From positions 3,217,030 to 3,281,029 of the forward strand of contig VZDJ01000216.1 in NCBI GenBank assembly GCA_008694505.1: 64,000 nucleotides of DNA, written 5' to 3'. The notes beneath the pieces were generated by a model. The model was given only the letters and a program-made list of their open reading frames with translations. It was not told the origin of the DNA and made no database searches. This document shows, in pieces, positions 34,873 through 46,719 of the stretch (position 1 is the first letter of the stretch; every line of letters begins with the position of its first letter). Made by a program: the position numbers and the translations under genes. This DNA is from Cyanoderma ruficeps. Its lineage: Eukaryota > Chordata > Aves > Passeriformes > Timaliidae.

Positions 34873-37844
34873 AGAGGAGTTTGCTGCAGCTCCTGCGGGT
34901 GTTTGGCCCTTGCTCCACCTGCAAATGGTGGATGAGCTGGTTCATTTCCATGGAGATATCCTGAATGTCTTGATTAATGCATGGCAGACTCGGGGTTTGC
35001 TGTCTGTGGGGTTTGTGGCCCATCCCAGGGTCCCCAAGAGTGACATCCCTGGGATGCTGGGCCACACCTCCAGCAAATCCAGGTTTTGCCCAGTGCTCAG
35101 GCACTGAAACAGAAGATTTTGCACATGCACAAACTAAACTTGTGGTTTTCACTTTGTTTGTGTAAGAACACAGGGATTTCCCCCCTGCAGCCCAGGGATG
35201 TGGGATGTGCTGCTGTATCCCAGCTCACTGTTATCACTTTGATAATATCCAGGAAGAATTAATACAGAGTACCAAAATCTAAATCCCTCAAAATAGTTTA
35301 TTTTCAGTGAGGAGTGGCAGCTGCTCCTAGATTTCCACCCTTTATGAGGATCTGATCCTTGAGATCAGATTCAGATGCTTTGCTCCAAGCTGGGAAAAAG
35401 TCCTGCAATGTCAGGCAGCTGAACCTTCTCAGTGTTGGAAAAGAGAAAAAATTCACTGGTGCTTTAGAGCAAGGGATGGTTTCTGGGACAGAAGGGACAG
35501 CTGAGGAAAGGTTCATTTATTATCCTTGTCATGGATTTTATTAGCAAAGGTCTATTGTAGGCATTTTTCTCTTTCTGCTTGCTCATTGTTTTTCCTTAGG
35601 AGTGGCTGAGCTGTTTCCCCCGATCGGGTAATGAGGTGCAGGGAGCAAACCCCATTAATCAGAGCTGGAGAATGGGAACAGGGACATTGCCCATTCAGCC
35701 TCTTTTAAACCCTCGGCGCTACATCAGCCCAGAACAAACCATCATCCCCAGCCCAGCAGGAGCCTGAGCCTCCCAGGGCTGGTCCCTCTGCCCTCTGGTC
35801 CCAGTTCACTCCATGCAAACCCCCCTGAGCTCCAGGGCCGTGTTTGGCAGCAGAACTGAGCTGTTATTTTCCCTCCCTCATTAACAAATAAATCTCCTTG
35901 TGGATGATGTTTCTGTGATGGGGATTGGCCACAATCCGAGTAGGGCAGGCATTCATGTTCAATTATTTCATTAGCAGGACCAGGCTCATCCAGGCTGGGG
36001 CAGCAGGTTGGTGCTCCAGAGGGGTTGGATGCTGTTTGCTCCAGGTTTTCCAGCCCTGTCCACCCTTCCCAGACCTTCTGAGCTGTTTCTGCCTCACCAA
36101 TGGCCTGGGCCACACAGCAGCTGCTTGAAATGAAGGAATTCCTATTTCCCCTGTCTTGAAAAAACACAAATGATCTGTCTAAAGAGAGGATTGTCAGGGG
36201 TTAAATTTTATTGGACAGTTTGGTTGCTGTGTCTGTGTTTGGAGCTTCCCTGAGTTCTTCCCCCAGTTTGATTACCATCAAACCCCAGCATGTTCGTCAG
36301 GGGGAAGGAGAACATCAACTGACATTTTTAGGCCAGGGCCAAATTCATCACTTGTCAGGCAGCTCTGCAGCATTGCTGGGGATGGGGAGGGCATGTCTGC
36401 AAACCAAGCAGGTTCCTGTGGGGAACAAGCTGATCCCACACTGCCTGGCCTGTTCCCTGTCCCATCTGTCCCTGTGTCCACTCTGTGTCCCAGCACATCT
36501 TGTCCAGACAAACCTCCGAGCCAGAGCCCGTGGGAGCTGTCACAGGAGTTACTGAGCTGGATTTCTCCAGCCTGGGAGGGATCCTGTTCCTGCACAGGGA
36601 TGCTCTGGGCTCTGCAGGGACAAGGCTCGTGCCCACATGTCCAGAGGCTTTGTGTGCTCCCCATGGCCTCAGCAGCAATGGAAATGTGTGTCTGAAGGCA
36701 GAGCCAGCTCGGGCTTTGCTTTCCCTGCACACAGAGCCAAGGCAAAAACAAAACCCACTCGAGGGCTGTCACCAGGCCTGGCTGAACCCACGGGGGCAGG
36801 ACCCTCCCCAGAGATGTTTTATCCTTTTTCCCTTCACCACCCACCCCAGAGGGATCACACAAAGCAGTTTTGGTCTCTTGTCACCCTCAAAGGAACCCAA
36901 GGCCCCCGTGAGGGCCCTGCTGCTGCCGTCCTGACCCCGACTGGCTGGAGGAGCCACACGGGGAAGGAACACACACAGACCTCAATATTGCCCTGAGGTG
37001 AGCAGCAGGAGAGGAAAAAGGGGGATGAAACATCCTTTTAACAGCCTAAGTATTAAATACAGACAGCACAAGTCCTGGAAAGGCAGAGAATTTATTGGAA
37101 AAGACATTGTCAAGCTGAATAGCATCAGAGGAGAGGCACTGGGGCTTGGCATCTTGGTAGCAGCAGCAAAGTCTTGCTTTGAAGGAGCTGCTGCTCCTTC
37201 ACTCGTGTTTTGGCAGGTCAGTTCCCGCTGATTTTGGGGAGTGTTGGAGGGGTGCTTTGTCCTGGGGTGCAGGAGTGAGGCAAGGCCTGCAGCCTGGCTG
37301 GATCAGCTCCTTCCTGGGCTGCAGAAAGTGGCAGCTCTGGGATTTGTCCCCAGGTGTGTGACACAGGAGTGAGTGTTGTTCACACTCAAGGAAGCAGAAA
37401 TGTGGAAAACAAGAGATGTGTAAAGACTTGGTAAGAGGTCAGCGTTGGGTGAATGCTCTTCTCCCTGGAGGGAATCCCTCTGTTAAAGCCCTGGGGTGAA
37501 GCTCCTGCTGCAGCCACTCGGTCCCTGCCCTGATCTAGGGCGATGCCAGCCCCAGGCTGCCAGTGGGGGAAATTTTTAACCCCATTTTAACACTTTCCTG
37601 GGTGTAATTCACAGCAATCACAGCACTTTTTGGTGCAGCAAACGTGTTCCAAGTGGGATCTGTCTCTCCCCTTTGCTCTGCCACCCTCACCCCCTCCCAG
37701 CCCATTCCCTGGGCACACTGGGGTCGAAATTCCTGATCCCTCTCCTCATCTCCATGCTCTGCAAGAACAAAATGGTTTGATAGCTCAGCCCTCAGCTCAA
37801 GCAGCTCAGTGCTAACAGCAATTGATTTTGTTTAGCATTGGGGC
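34873..37844. other. No gene seen; unique sequence
   Basis: About 3 kb without a repeat or exon I can name. Composition varies from AT-rich (35220-35300, 35520-35600) to GC-rich (36400-36900). Open frames on both strands overlap and are not family-like. Confidence 0.45.
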
Positions 37845-38070
37845 CACGGTTCAGGGTGATCATCGGGGAGAATGTTTTCATGGAAAAAGTGGTCAAGCAT
37901 TGGAATGGGCTGCCCAGGGGGGTGATGGATTCACCACCCCTGGAGATGTGTAAAAAGCAACTGGACGTGGCACATGGTGCTGTGGTGTGGTTGGCCACGT
38001 GCAGATCAGGCAAAGGTTGGACTCAGTGATCTTGGAGGGCTTTTGAAGCCCAAACAATTCTGTGAAAAGA
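37845..38070 (+). mobile_element. CR1 LINE 3'-end fragment
   Basis: Sense CR1. It runs from agaatgttttcatgg, aagtggtcaagcattgg, gggctgcccaggg, cacccctggagatgtg and ggttggactcagtgatcttgg to caattctgtgaaaag. This subfamily differs from that at 11437. Confidence 0.92.
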
Positions 38071-39764
38071 TTGCAGGGCCCAGGATCAGGGCTGGGAGCA
38101 CTGACCTAAGCCCATCCGTATCTCTGCCTCATTGTGCCACGTGTGGGACCTTTCTGGAGAGAGAATTTTGGCATCTCCCTCCTCTCTTGCTTCATCTGAG
38201 TACTGCTCCTGACCGTCCCACTGTCCAACGTCCCCTCACAGTCAGGAAAGCCTCCCCTGCCAGCTCTGAGGTGCTGTGGGGCATTCAGGCTGTGTCAGAG
38301 TCCAGTCCAGACTGTGCCATGGGGTTTTACCTGCCACATGAACCTTCTGTAGGGTTTTCTCTCTGGTCCATCCAGCTCTCAGCCCACTGTCCATCTTTTT
38401 GGGGCATGAGGGGCTCTCAGGAGGGAGAAGGAGTGAGGGCAGAGGGAAGAGCAGGATGGTGCCTGAGGGCACAGGCAGGGCCTGTACTGGGTTCTGCATC
38501 CAGAGCAAACGCTCAGGGCTGTAAATGTTTCCCTGAGCCTTTGAAACGTGTTTGCTCCAGCTGCCTTTGGACCTCTCCTTTGGGCTGGTGCTCGGGAAAA
38601 CACGCTGGGCAAACAGGGAGCAGCACTGGAAGAGGCTGGAGCAGCCCTTTGGGAAAGGGCCTGGGATGCTGGGGGCAGCAGGATGCAGCCTGCCAGGGTC
38701 ACAGGGATCCTTCATTCCTTGGCTTCCTGGGGCAGCAAGGTCCTCACAGGACTTGCAGCACCCAGAGCAGTTGGGTGAGCAGGAATAACCTCCCAGCTGC
38801 TGAATCTTCCCTGAGAGAGCTCTGCAAACAGCAAAAGGTGAGGTTTGGCCAATTAGTAACTGCGTGTGGTGCTGGTATTTGCTCAGCTGTGCCGTGTTTG
38901 GTGCTGACTCAGAGGCAGGGAGGGTCTGTGCTGTGTGGGCTCCCCGTGTGTCACAGCACGTCTGGAACCTGCAGCTCCATCCCTGCAAACCCCCCAGGTG
39001 AGCTCCCTCTGCTCTGGAACAGCAGCCAGGGCTCTCCCTGAGACCCCCCAAAAGACCACCCCAGACCTGAAATGATAAAAGGCCAGCCTGGTGTGCACAA
39101 ACTCCCTGAGCTCTTTCTCCACCCTTGGGAAGATCTGTCCTGCAGGGACAGGTCCTTGGGCATGATGATATTTCTCTGTCCCAAGAACCCACCTCATCAC
39201 CCCACACACCCTTAGTCAGGCCCAGACCCCCATCCAGAGCAGGGAGTGGAAGCTGAGTGTCAGCAGGGCTGTTTTGGGTGTGGGTTTTGGCTCCGTGGTG
39301 CAGCTGGATCCTGCTGGGAGAGGACAGGAGGTGGATGAACCTGACCAGCACCACGGGCTTTACCAACGCTGCTGGGCTTCAAACTCTGCTTAAAACCCCT
39401 CTCAGGGAAAGCACCAAAACCCAGCTTAAGTGGCCCCAGCTGGTGTCCTGCACATGGAGAGAGCCCAAATGAAGCATCCAGCCCATGTGGAATGATGGAA
39501 AACCCTGGAGCTCACAGATCCCACCTGGATCCAGCACCCACTTTGGCCTCAAACCAGTCACTTTCCTGGCTGTTTGTCCTGCCTCCTGCTTGGGTTTAAC
39601 CCAGGAAATGCAGCTCCAGGCTGCACTGCTGTGACCCCTTCCAAGTGTGTCTGTCCTGCATCATATTCCAGAAATTCCCATTTTTCCCCACTATAAATAG
39701 CATTTATGTGTGCGTGTGCATTTATAGATACAGAGACAGCTTTGCAAGCTGATACCCAATCCTG
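38071..39764. other. No gene seen; long but unsupported open frames
   Basis: Two long frames overlap on opposite strands (+ 37974-39041, - 38242-39366). The + frame begins inside the CR1 tail, and both products are of the low-information type produced by GC-rich DNA. No splice structure or family similarity is seen. Confidence 0.45.
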
Positions 39765-39835
39765 CAGTGCTGGGTTAGCACTTGGACTCGATGATCTTGA
39801 AGGTTCTTTCCGGCCTTAACTTTTCTGTGCTTCCA
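39765..39835 (+). mobile_element. CR1 LINE 3' tail
   Basis: gctgggttagcacttgg, actcgatgatcttgaagg and ttcttt, ending ttctgtgcttcc. It is the last ~70 bases of a CR1. Confidence 0.8.
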
Positions 39836-39879
39836 TAATTATATACATTTTTAATAGAAATAAAATAGACTTGCAAGCT

Positions 39880-39966
39880 GATATCCAATCATGCAGCGCT
39901 GGGTTAACAGTTGCACTCAATGATCTTAAAGGTCCTTCCCAACCTAAATGATTCTCTGCTTCCATG
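39880..39966 (+). mobile_element. CR1 LINE 3' tail, second copy
   Basis: Very similar to the preceding tail, 117 bases further on (gctgggttaacagttgc, actcaatgatcttaaagg, ccttcccaacc). Both are preceded by the same words, cttgcaagctga and tat or tac, then ccaatc and a tgcag-gctggg phrase. This looks like a tandem duplication of about 120 bases rather than two insertions. Confidence 0.8.
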
Positions 39967-39969
39967 ATT

Positions 39970-40134
39970 AGATCTATATCTATATCTATATCTATATCTA
40001 TATCTATATCTATATCTATATCTATATCTATATCTATATCTAATCTATATATCTATATATCTATATCTATATATCTATATCTATATCTATATATCTATAT
40101 ATCTATATCTATATATCTATATCTATATCTATAT
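39970..40134. repeat. (ATCTAT)n microsatellite abutting the gap
   Basis: Near-perfect hexamer repeat of about 165 bases that grades from atctat into a 14-16 base atctatat pattern before the unresolved bases. It is probably longer in the real genome. Confidence 0.95.
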
Positions 40135-41025
40135 NNNNNNNNNNNNNNNNNNNNNNNNNNNNNNNNNNNNNNNNNNNNNNNNNNNNNNNNNNNNNNNNNN
40201 NNNNNNNNNNNNNNNNNNNNNNNNNNNNNNNNNNNNNNNNNNNNNNNNNNNNNNNNNNNNNNNNNNNNNNNNNNNNNNNNNNNNNNNNNNNNNNNNNNNN
40301 NNNNNNNNNNNNNNNNNNNNNNNNNNNNNNNNNNNNNNNNNNNNNNNNNNNNNNNNNNNNNNNNNNNNNNNNNNNNNNNNNNNNNNNNNNNNNNNNNNNN
40401 NNNNNNNNNNNNNNNNNNNNNNNNNNNNNNNNNNNNNNNNNNNNNNNNNNNNNNNNNNNNNNNNNNNNNNNNNNNNNNNNNNNNNNNNNNNNNNNNNNNN
40501 NNNNNNNNNNNNNNNNNNNNNNNNNNNNNNNNNNNNNNNNNNNNNNNNNNNNNNNNNNNNNNNNNNNNNNNNNNNNNNNNNNNNNNNNNNNNNNNNNNNN
40601 NNNNNNNNNNNNNNNNNNNNNNNNNNNNNNNNNNNNNNNNNNNNNNNNNNNNNNNNNNNNNNNNNNNNNNNNNNNNNNNNNNNNNNNNNNNNNNNNNNNN
40701 NNNNNNNNNNNNNNNNNNNNNNNNNNNNNNNNNNNNNNNNNNNNNNNNNNNNNNNNNNNNNNNNNNNNNNNNNNNNNNNNNNNNNNNNNNNNNNNNNNNN
40801 NNNNNNNNNNNNNNNNNNNNNNNNNNNNNNNNNNNNNNNNNNNNNNNNNNNNNNNNNNNNNNNNNNNNNNNNNNNNNNNNNNNNNNNNNNNNNNNNNNNN
40901 NNNNNNNNNNNNNNNNNNNNNNNNNNNNNNNNNNNNNNNNNNNNNNNNNNNNNNNNNNNNNNNNNNNNNNNNNNNNNNNNNNNNNNNNNNNNNNNNNNNN
41001 NNNNNNNNNNNNNNNNNNNNNNNNN
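40135..41025. other. Assembly gap (891 N)
   Basis: Unresolved bases directly after the hexamer array. Any open frame drawn through it is meaningless. Confidence 0.99.
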
Positions 41026-43021
41026 ACAGGATCATCTCTGCTCCAACAGAACCACGTCTGTCACTGCAGGAGGACTTGACTGGGCTGACACCAACACCCT
41101 GACCCACAGGGGGTCAGGTTGTGTTCTGACTCTGTTACTGTTTCTGGGATATTTTGTTTGCTTGGTTTTTTTGCACTACTACATTTGTATTTTTAATATT
41201 CCTAGCAAAGAACTGTCATTCATATTCCCATATCTTTGCCTGAAAACCCTTTAATTTCAAAATTAGAATAATTTGGAGGGAGGGGGTTTACATGCTGCAT
41301 TCCAAGGGAAGTTCCAGCCTTCCCTGGCAGACACCTTTCCTTCTAAACCAAGACAGCAGCCCAGAGATCAGAGCCACCAAAAACCCCCACTCATTCATGT
41401 GGGAATCTTCCTTCCTTCCTGCCTAAAATCCTGGGAAGTATGGCAGAACACCCCCCCTCATTCTGCCCTCAACTGGCAACAGATGATTCCAGCCCAGCAA
41501 AGCTCTCTCCATCCCCCTGCAGTGGGTGCAAGGCAACCTTTGTAAGAACCTCTTCAGCCAATAAACCATGGGGGAAAAAAAAATCAAACTAAAAAAGAAA
41601 ACTCAAACCAAACCAAAATTTTAAAAAATAAGCTCAAAGAAACGGAAATCTTTTATTCAGTGTGGGCTTTCAGGAGGATTTCAGGGTGTGGGCCCTGCAC
41701 TTCTGCTGCTGGGCTGCTCTTCCCTCTGAGTCTTGGAACATATTTGGAAGAACAGAAACAGACTGGAAATTGAACTTTTTGTATTCGAGGGATGGACGCC
41801 AGGTCTGGAAACAGCGAGGACGAAGGGAGCCCCAGACTGGCAAGAGAATGGGAGTTTTACCTTTCTGTACCATTTAATATCTGTGAACCTTCGGCCCACA
41901 ACAAGAAATAGTTGCGAATTTGATGCAAGGCACTTTTTTTTTTTTACTAGAAAATGGAAATTGCAGGGGATGTTTGCTGAGAAAAGGTGATCTTGAAGTG
42001 TTTTGCTGGGGAAAACTGGGGAATTACTTCAAACTCTGTCTAAATAGTCGTCCACTGGCGATGTGAAATTGCATCCCATTGGGAGGTTGCCACGACGTGT
42101 CATAACTCAGTGAGCACAAAATCAAATCTCTGTGCTTGGTAACATCCCCATTCCTCATTTTCCATGAAAATAAGGTGTTTGCTGTTTATTTGGTATGTGT
42201 CAGGGCTCTGAGTGAGCCCAGCCTGCTGGAGAGGGGACTCCAGGTGGACGCTGCAGTGAGGGCAGCAGCAAAGCCCCCGGTGCAGACCCGAGGAGAGGAA
42301 GGATGCAGGTTCAGCTTGGGGGGGTCAGGATGGGGCTGCCCTCTGCCCTGGAGCATCCCAGCCTGGCTCGGTGTCTCATCCTCTGGGAGAAACCAAAATA
42401 ATCCTTCACGAGTGGGGCAAAGCCCACTGCAAAGGAAAACAGAGGATCTGGCAGGCTCAGAGGATTTTAGGAGGGTGTTAAACAGGGGTGGGGGATTTTA
42501 GGGGGAGGTTAAATGGGCAGTGCCATTCTTGCTGGTGACAGGGTTTTGGGGACAGTGCAGAGGTCAGGCTGGGGGCACAGCTGACCCCACAGCCCACTCC
42601 ATGTCACAGGGTGGTTCCCTTGCACACCAACAAGGTGCCTGTGGTGCACCCTTCAAAGAAAGGCCCTGATTTCTTTCCCCTGATTTTTCCACATCCTGTT
42701 TATTGCCCAGCCAGGAGCAGTTGCCTGCTCAGATAAGGGATGTTCCCTGCTCAGTGCCAGGGATGGGGACCTGGGACTCCTGAACCTCCAAACCACAGCC
42801 TGGGGGTGGCAGGTCACACGAGATCCCTTTCCTCACTTTCCTCCCTTTCCTCCCTTTCCTCCCTTTCCTCCCTTTCCTCCCAGCGCAGATCAGCCCTTCC
42901 CAAGCCATCCCCAGCTCCAGTCTCCGCTGACATCTAGTGGCGGTGCCACAAGGAGGGCTCAGCCTTTCCTGCGGGCTCCCATCCCGGCTGGGATGTCACC
43001 TGCCACGGAGAAAGCCACCCC
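41026..43021. other. No gene seen; A-rich stretch and a 10-bp repeat
   Basis: An A-rich segment lies near 41573-41645 (aataaaccatggggg followed by A-rich words). The rest is unique. One frame at 42136-42501 is not family-like. Confidence 0.45.
42826..42881. repeat. (CTTTCCTCCC)n tandem repeat
   Basis: Five near-perfect 10-base units, giving a 56-base polypyrimidine tract on the + strand. It could adopt triplex (H-DNA) form. Confidence 0.92.
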
Positions 43022-43710
43022 TGTTGGAGAGGATGAAAGTTTAACAGGAAGGTTTTACAGGAATGAATGCTTAGCAGAAGGGTCTTTAGAAATGGAAGCC
43101 GGTTTTGATATAGAAGAATAAAAGAAGCTTCAAGCTAGAAACTGCTGAGGTAACAGTTACTGGATAACCCAAGAAAGCAAAGGTTAAGTCGGACTGAAAG
43201 GAGGTTTTTCTGCTAGAGCAAAGGTATGTTTGACCACAAACAAAGAAAGATGTTTTTACCAAGTAAAGACAGTTCCCAAGAAAAGCAGGGGATACCATAA
43301 GTAAACAGACATGCTGATGTAGCAAGTAGAGAAAAGATTCAGGAATTTTCCACTGCAAGAAAACAGAAAAACAACTTTAAGCTTAAACTGTAACACACTA
43401 ACTTTTGTGACTGGGTAGTACTAATTATTGTATGGTAATGATAATAGCTAGGGTAGGGTAGAAGGTGTGGTAAAGGGTTTGTGTGTGAGGCTGATTGGTT
43501 GTATGTATTAAGATGCTCTGGAAAGAAAAACATATAACGCATTGTAACCAAAACTGAAGTGGCTTCACGTGTGGCCTGTAAGCTGGTGGTGACAGCTTTA
43601 GGCCTGGCTCTGTCACCCACCACCCAGGACTGATGTGACTTCAATCGATGGAATAAACAGCACCTTTAAAGGGCCACCTGGAGTCCCGCATCCCTCTGCA
43701 GAGTCTCACA
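43022..43710 (+). mobile_element. Solo LTR, ERVK-like, ~690 bp (family D)
   Basis: AT-rich element with LTR architecture: start TGTTGGAGAGG, a catataac TATA-type box at 43531-43538, AATAAA at 43652-43657, and end gagtctcaCA. Flanking hexamers CACCCC (43016-43021) and CATCCC (43711-43716) differ at one base, a plausible old 6-bp target duplication. No internal retroviral sequence is attached. It is longer than the other LTRs and appears once. Confidence 0.65.
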
Positions 43711-44958
43711 CATCCCCCCAAGCGGGGGACCTTGGGGACAGTGTCCCTGCCTTCACCCGGGCTCTGCAGACGGGGACATTGGATAGGGAGGGGGTGCATG
43801 GCTTTGAGCCAGTACCTGCCTGATTCCGTCCTCTCATCCTAAAATCAGGGGGAAATGATGGGAGGAGAAGCCTCAAACTCCCTCGTGTGAAGGATGTTTG
43901 TTAATCTGAGGCACTCAGCAAGAGGATTAAATATTCCAGGGGTGAAAAGGCTTTTCAAATTTATGGTCCAGGACAAAAATGCTTGGTGCAGAGCTTTTTA
44001 AATAAATGCTACAGCAACCCCTTGCTGGCTGCAGTTTTCCTGCTGTGCTGCCCTTTTTCCAGCTCCTCAGCAGTGGGAGCACGGCTGCTCTCCTGGTGCT
44101 GCTGGAGGCATCAGTCCTGAGGGTGTCTCACATCTTTCCCATCTAAAGGAATGAAAGTTTTGGCAGGATGGGTCAGCTTTGATCTGCTCGAATTGAGATA
44201 AAAGCTGTAAAATGGGAGGGGGTGTTAAAAAAAAAAAAAAAAGAAGTAGAAGAGAGTGAGCTGTGAAGAGTTGGGGATGTTCAGGACAGAGGGGCTCCAC
44301 AGAGGGGGATGGAGGTGGGTGACACATCCCCTGGTCTTGTCACCCCACCAAGGACAAGGGATGCACCTGCAAACCCAGTTTGCAAAACCTGAGCTGGTGC
44401 AGCCACCAGTGCAACCCACCCTCAGCACCTGCACGGGTGGAAGGGCTGGAGCAGGCCCTTGCTGCCTCATTTCACCACTTTCTCCTCCAAAAAAAAGAAA
44501 AAAAAAGGCAACTTTATTAACTTTTTTGCCGTGCAAACAGAATTTTATGCTTCGTGTAATCTCCACCATTCTGAATTTCCCTCCCAAAGTGCCACGGAGC
44601 CCAGCACAGCCCCCCCACTGCTGAGAATCACTCGTACAGGAACACATTATTTGATAGAGATCTCCCTGGGTTGGGTTTTTTTTTCCTTCCCACCGAGCAT
44701 CCTTATCTCTGCCCCGGTGTTGTGTGTGCACAGGGAAGCGCTTCCTGCCCATTCATCTGCCGCAGATTGTGTCGATTCGCTGCCCTGGGAGGACCATCAG
44801 AGCAAGACGCTCCAGCCGCTCCTTTTCTGCAGAGCCAGGAGAGGAATTAGCAGCTCAAAACTCCGTTCCCAGCCCCAAGGGAGGGGCAGAGCAAGGGAAG
44901 CCTGACACGATTACGGAGAGAAAGGCGGAACTCTTGGAGAGCTGGACTCCCCGCTCAG
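43711..44958. other. No gene seen; A tracts and an AT-rich patch
   Basis: Poly-A runs lie near 44227-44243 and 44490-44508. 44505-44590 and 44630-44700 have a mixed complex texture. Nothing recognised. Confidence 0.45.
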
Positions 44959-45250
44959 TGTTGCCCTGAGTTTTCTGTCTTTTGTCTTTCTGTAGAACTT
45001 TCACACGCAGCCTCATGTAAACAATGTCTATTCTTAAAATGTTTACACACTTCTCCTGTGAGAGAAGAAATGATTGATGGTGATGTCCACCATCCAGGTT
45101 GAAGGGGTGGCGACCTGTGTAGCCAATCCCTTGACCTCTGTACAAATGTATAAAAGGAATTGGATTGTAAATAAATTAGAGAAAGTTTGTCCCCTCACTT
45201 CCATGCTTCTGTGCCTGCTCTCTTTCTGTCCCTAAAGTGGGACACGCCCA
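44959..45250 (+). mobile_element. Solo LTR, ERVK-like family C
   Basis: Starts TGTTGCCCTGA. It has a ccaat box near 45123, TATAAAAG at 45149-45156 and AATAAA at 45170-45175, followed by a pyrimidine-rich U5-like tail. The end is ambiguous, either gggaCA at 45244 or gcccA at 45250. Flanks read GCTCAG before the start and GCCTCAG after 45250, suggesting a target duplication with one inserted base. No internal sequence. Confidence 0.75.
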
Positions 45251-46450
45251 GCCTCAGCTAGCAACAGCTCAGGACTCCTGATCTACACAAATACCTAATC
45301 TGATCTGTTTGGTTTTCGAGTAAATTAACTCCTGGGCAGGTCTGTAGCCGAGTGGCTCTGTTAAATAATCTCTGCCCCAGGAGGAAAGGGTTTGCCAAGG
45401 AGGCAGGATCCAGGAGCAGTTGGCAGGCGCCGATCCCGCTCGCTCAGCACAGCCAGAGCCCGGCATCCTGCGCCTCGAGGTGCTCAAAGCTCGATGCTAA
45501 ATGCTTTTTTAATGGCATAACATAGCCGTGGTATTTATTTGAGCATCATGCTTTGCATGCAGGATGGGCTTTTTTTCCTGTTTACTTTTTTTTTTTCTCT
45601 CTTGCCATTGGAAAGCAGAAAATGAAAGCCTGTAATCTCCAGCTGGCAGACGCCGGGCAGATAAACTTCAGGTGCCTCCCAAGGCTCCTGGAGGAGTTTT
45701 GTCCTCCCTCCTTATCTCCACCTGCAGGTCGCGTCATCCCGGGGATTAGCAGAGTTCCTGGGGGGAGCACAGAGGCTGCTGTCCCATCCCTGCTCCGGGC
45801 AGGGCTCCCAGGGTGGGCTGCAATCCCAAGCCACGCAGGCAGCGGCGTGTTTCCTGATGATAACCCTGATCCCAGCTCAGCCACCACGTGCAGACACTGC
45901 CAGGGACAACACCCAGCCTGGCCCCTAAACCCATCCTGGCAGGGGCGTCCCTGGAAGGGCTTGATGAGCATGAAGAGACTGATTTTCCCCATCCCCTCAG
46001 GTATTGGAGCTTTTGGTGCTAATTATTGTGTGTTTTAATTCATCCATAACTGATATGGTCTTCAAAGCTGAAATGTCTTGCTTTAACGTTTCCAGTTCTT
46101 TATTCCTTTTTTTCCTTTGAACTCCTGCAAGGGAGCCTCTGGGACTCCACAGCTCCTGCTTTTTGTTTGCTTTTAATCAGCTGGCTTTTCTTCCCAAAAA
46201 CAAAGACAAATAACACTGCCAGAGTTTCTCCTTGGAAATTTCTCCACGTTGAGGAGAAGAGAGAGGGAAAGCGTGGCTTGTTACAGGCTGAGTTTCCTGA
46301 TGCCTTCCCATGTTTTTATCTGGTTGGCTGTAAGACAAATGACTCTCTTAATTTAGATGAGAAATTGAAGGGCACACGTGTAATTTGGGAGTGATCCAGC
46401 CTGTGGGACCGTGGTGGGCAAGTGTGGGAAATGAGGGCTCAGCAGGCCAG
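45251..46450. promoter_or_regulatory. Unique sequence with candidate conserved blocks
   Basis: 45480-45660 (aaatgcttttttaatggc, gtatttatttgagcatcatg) and 46000-46200 (ctaattattgtgtgttttaa) are complex AT-rich patches with TAAT cores and no repeat similarity. The rest is unremarkable. Low-confidence texture call. Confidence 0.22.
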
Positions 46451-46719
46451 TGTCGCCCTGATCCTTTAGCCGTCTGATTGTTTACACATTTCTACTGGAG
46501 ATTCTCACGCATGTAACATAAACACGTTTATGTTTTCTCATCCCTCTCTGTGATGGACTTCTGAGTTGACCACTGGGGTCAGAGAGGTGGTCCTCTCATC
46601 TCCCAATCCTTGATCAAATTCCAAATCCTGTTTAAATCCCAAATCATAATAAACTGTCCTTCTTTCGCTCCTCACTTCAACCTGATGTGAGTGCTGTTCT
46701 TTCATGTCCTCTTGTGACA
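46451..46719 (+). mobile_element. Solo LTR, ERVK-like family B (copy 2)
   Basis: 269 bases, starting TGTCGCCCTGA and ending GTGACA. Identical flanking hexamers GGCCAG lie at 46445-46450 and 46720-46725. AATAAA is at 46648-46653; the TATA box is weakened to ttttaaatc-type sequence. It aligns with 16369-16653 (shared words: ctgattgttt, ctggggtcagag, cccaatccttga, gtcctcttg). Confidence 0.92.

Noticed and set aside
37974..39366. Overlapping 355- and 374-codon frames on opposite strands
   Set aside because: The + frame begins inside a CR1 tail. Both lack recognisable domains, and their mutual overlap suggests stop-poor GC-rich DNA rather than genes.
39964..41107. Long frames across unresolved bases
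   Set aside because: They run through 891 Ns and the hexamer repeat, so they have no meaning.
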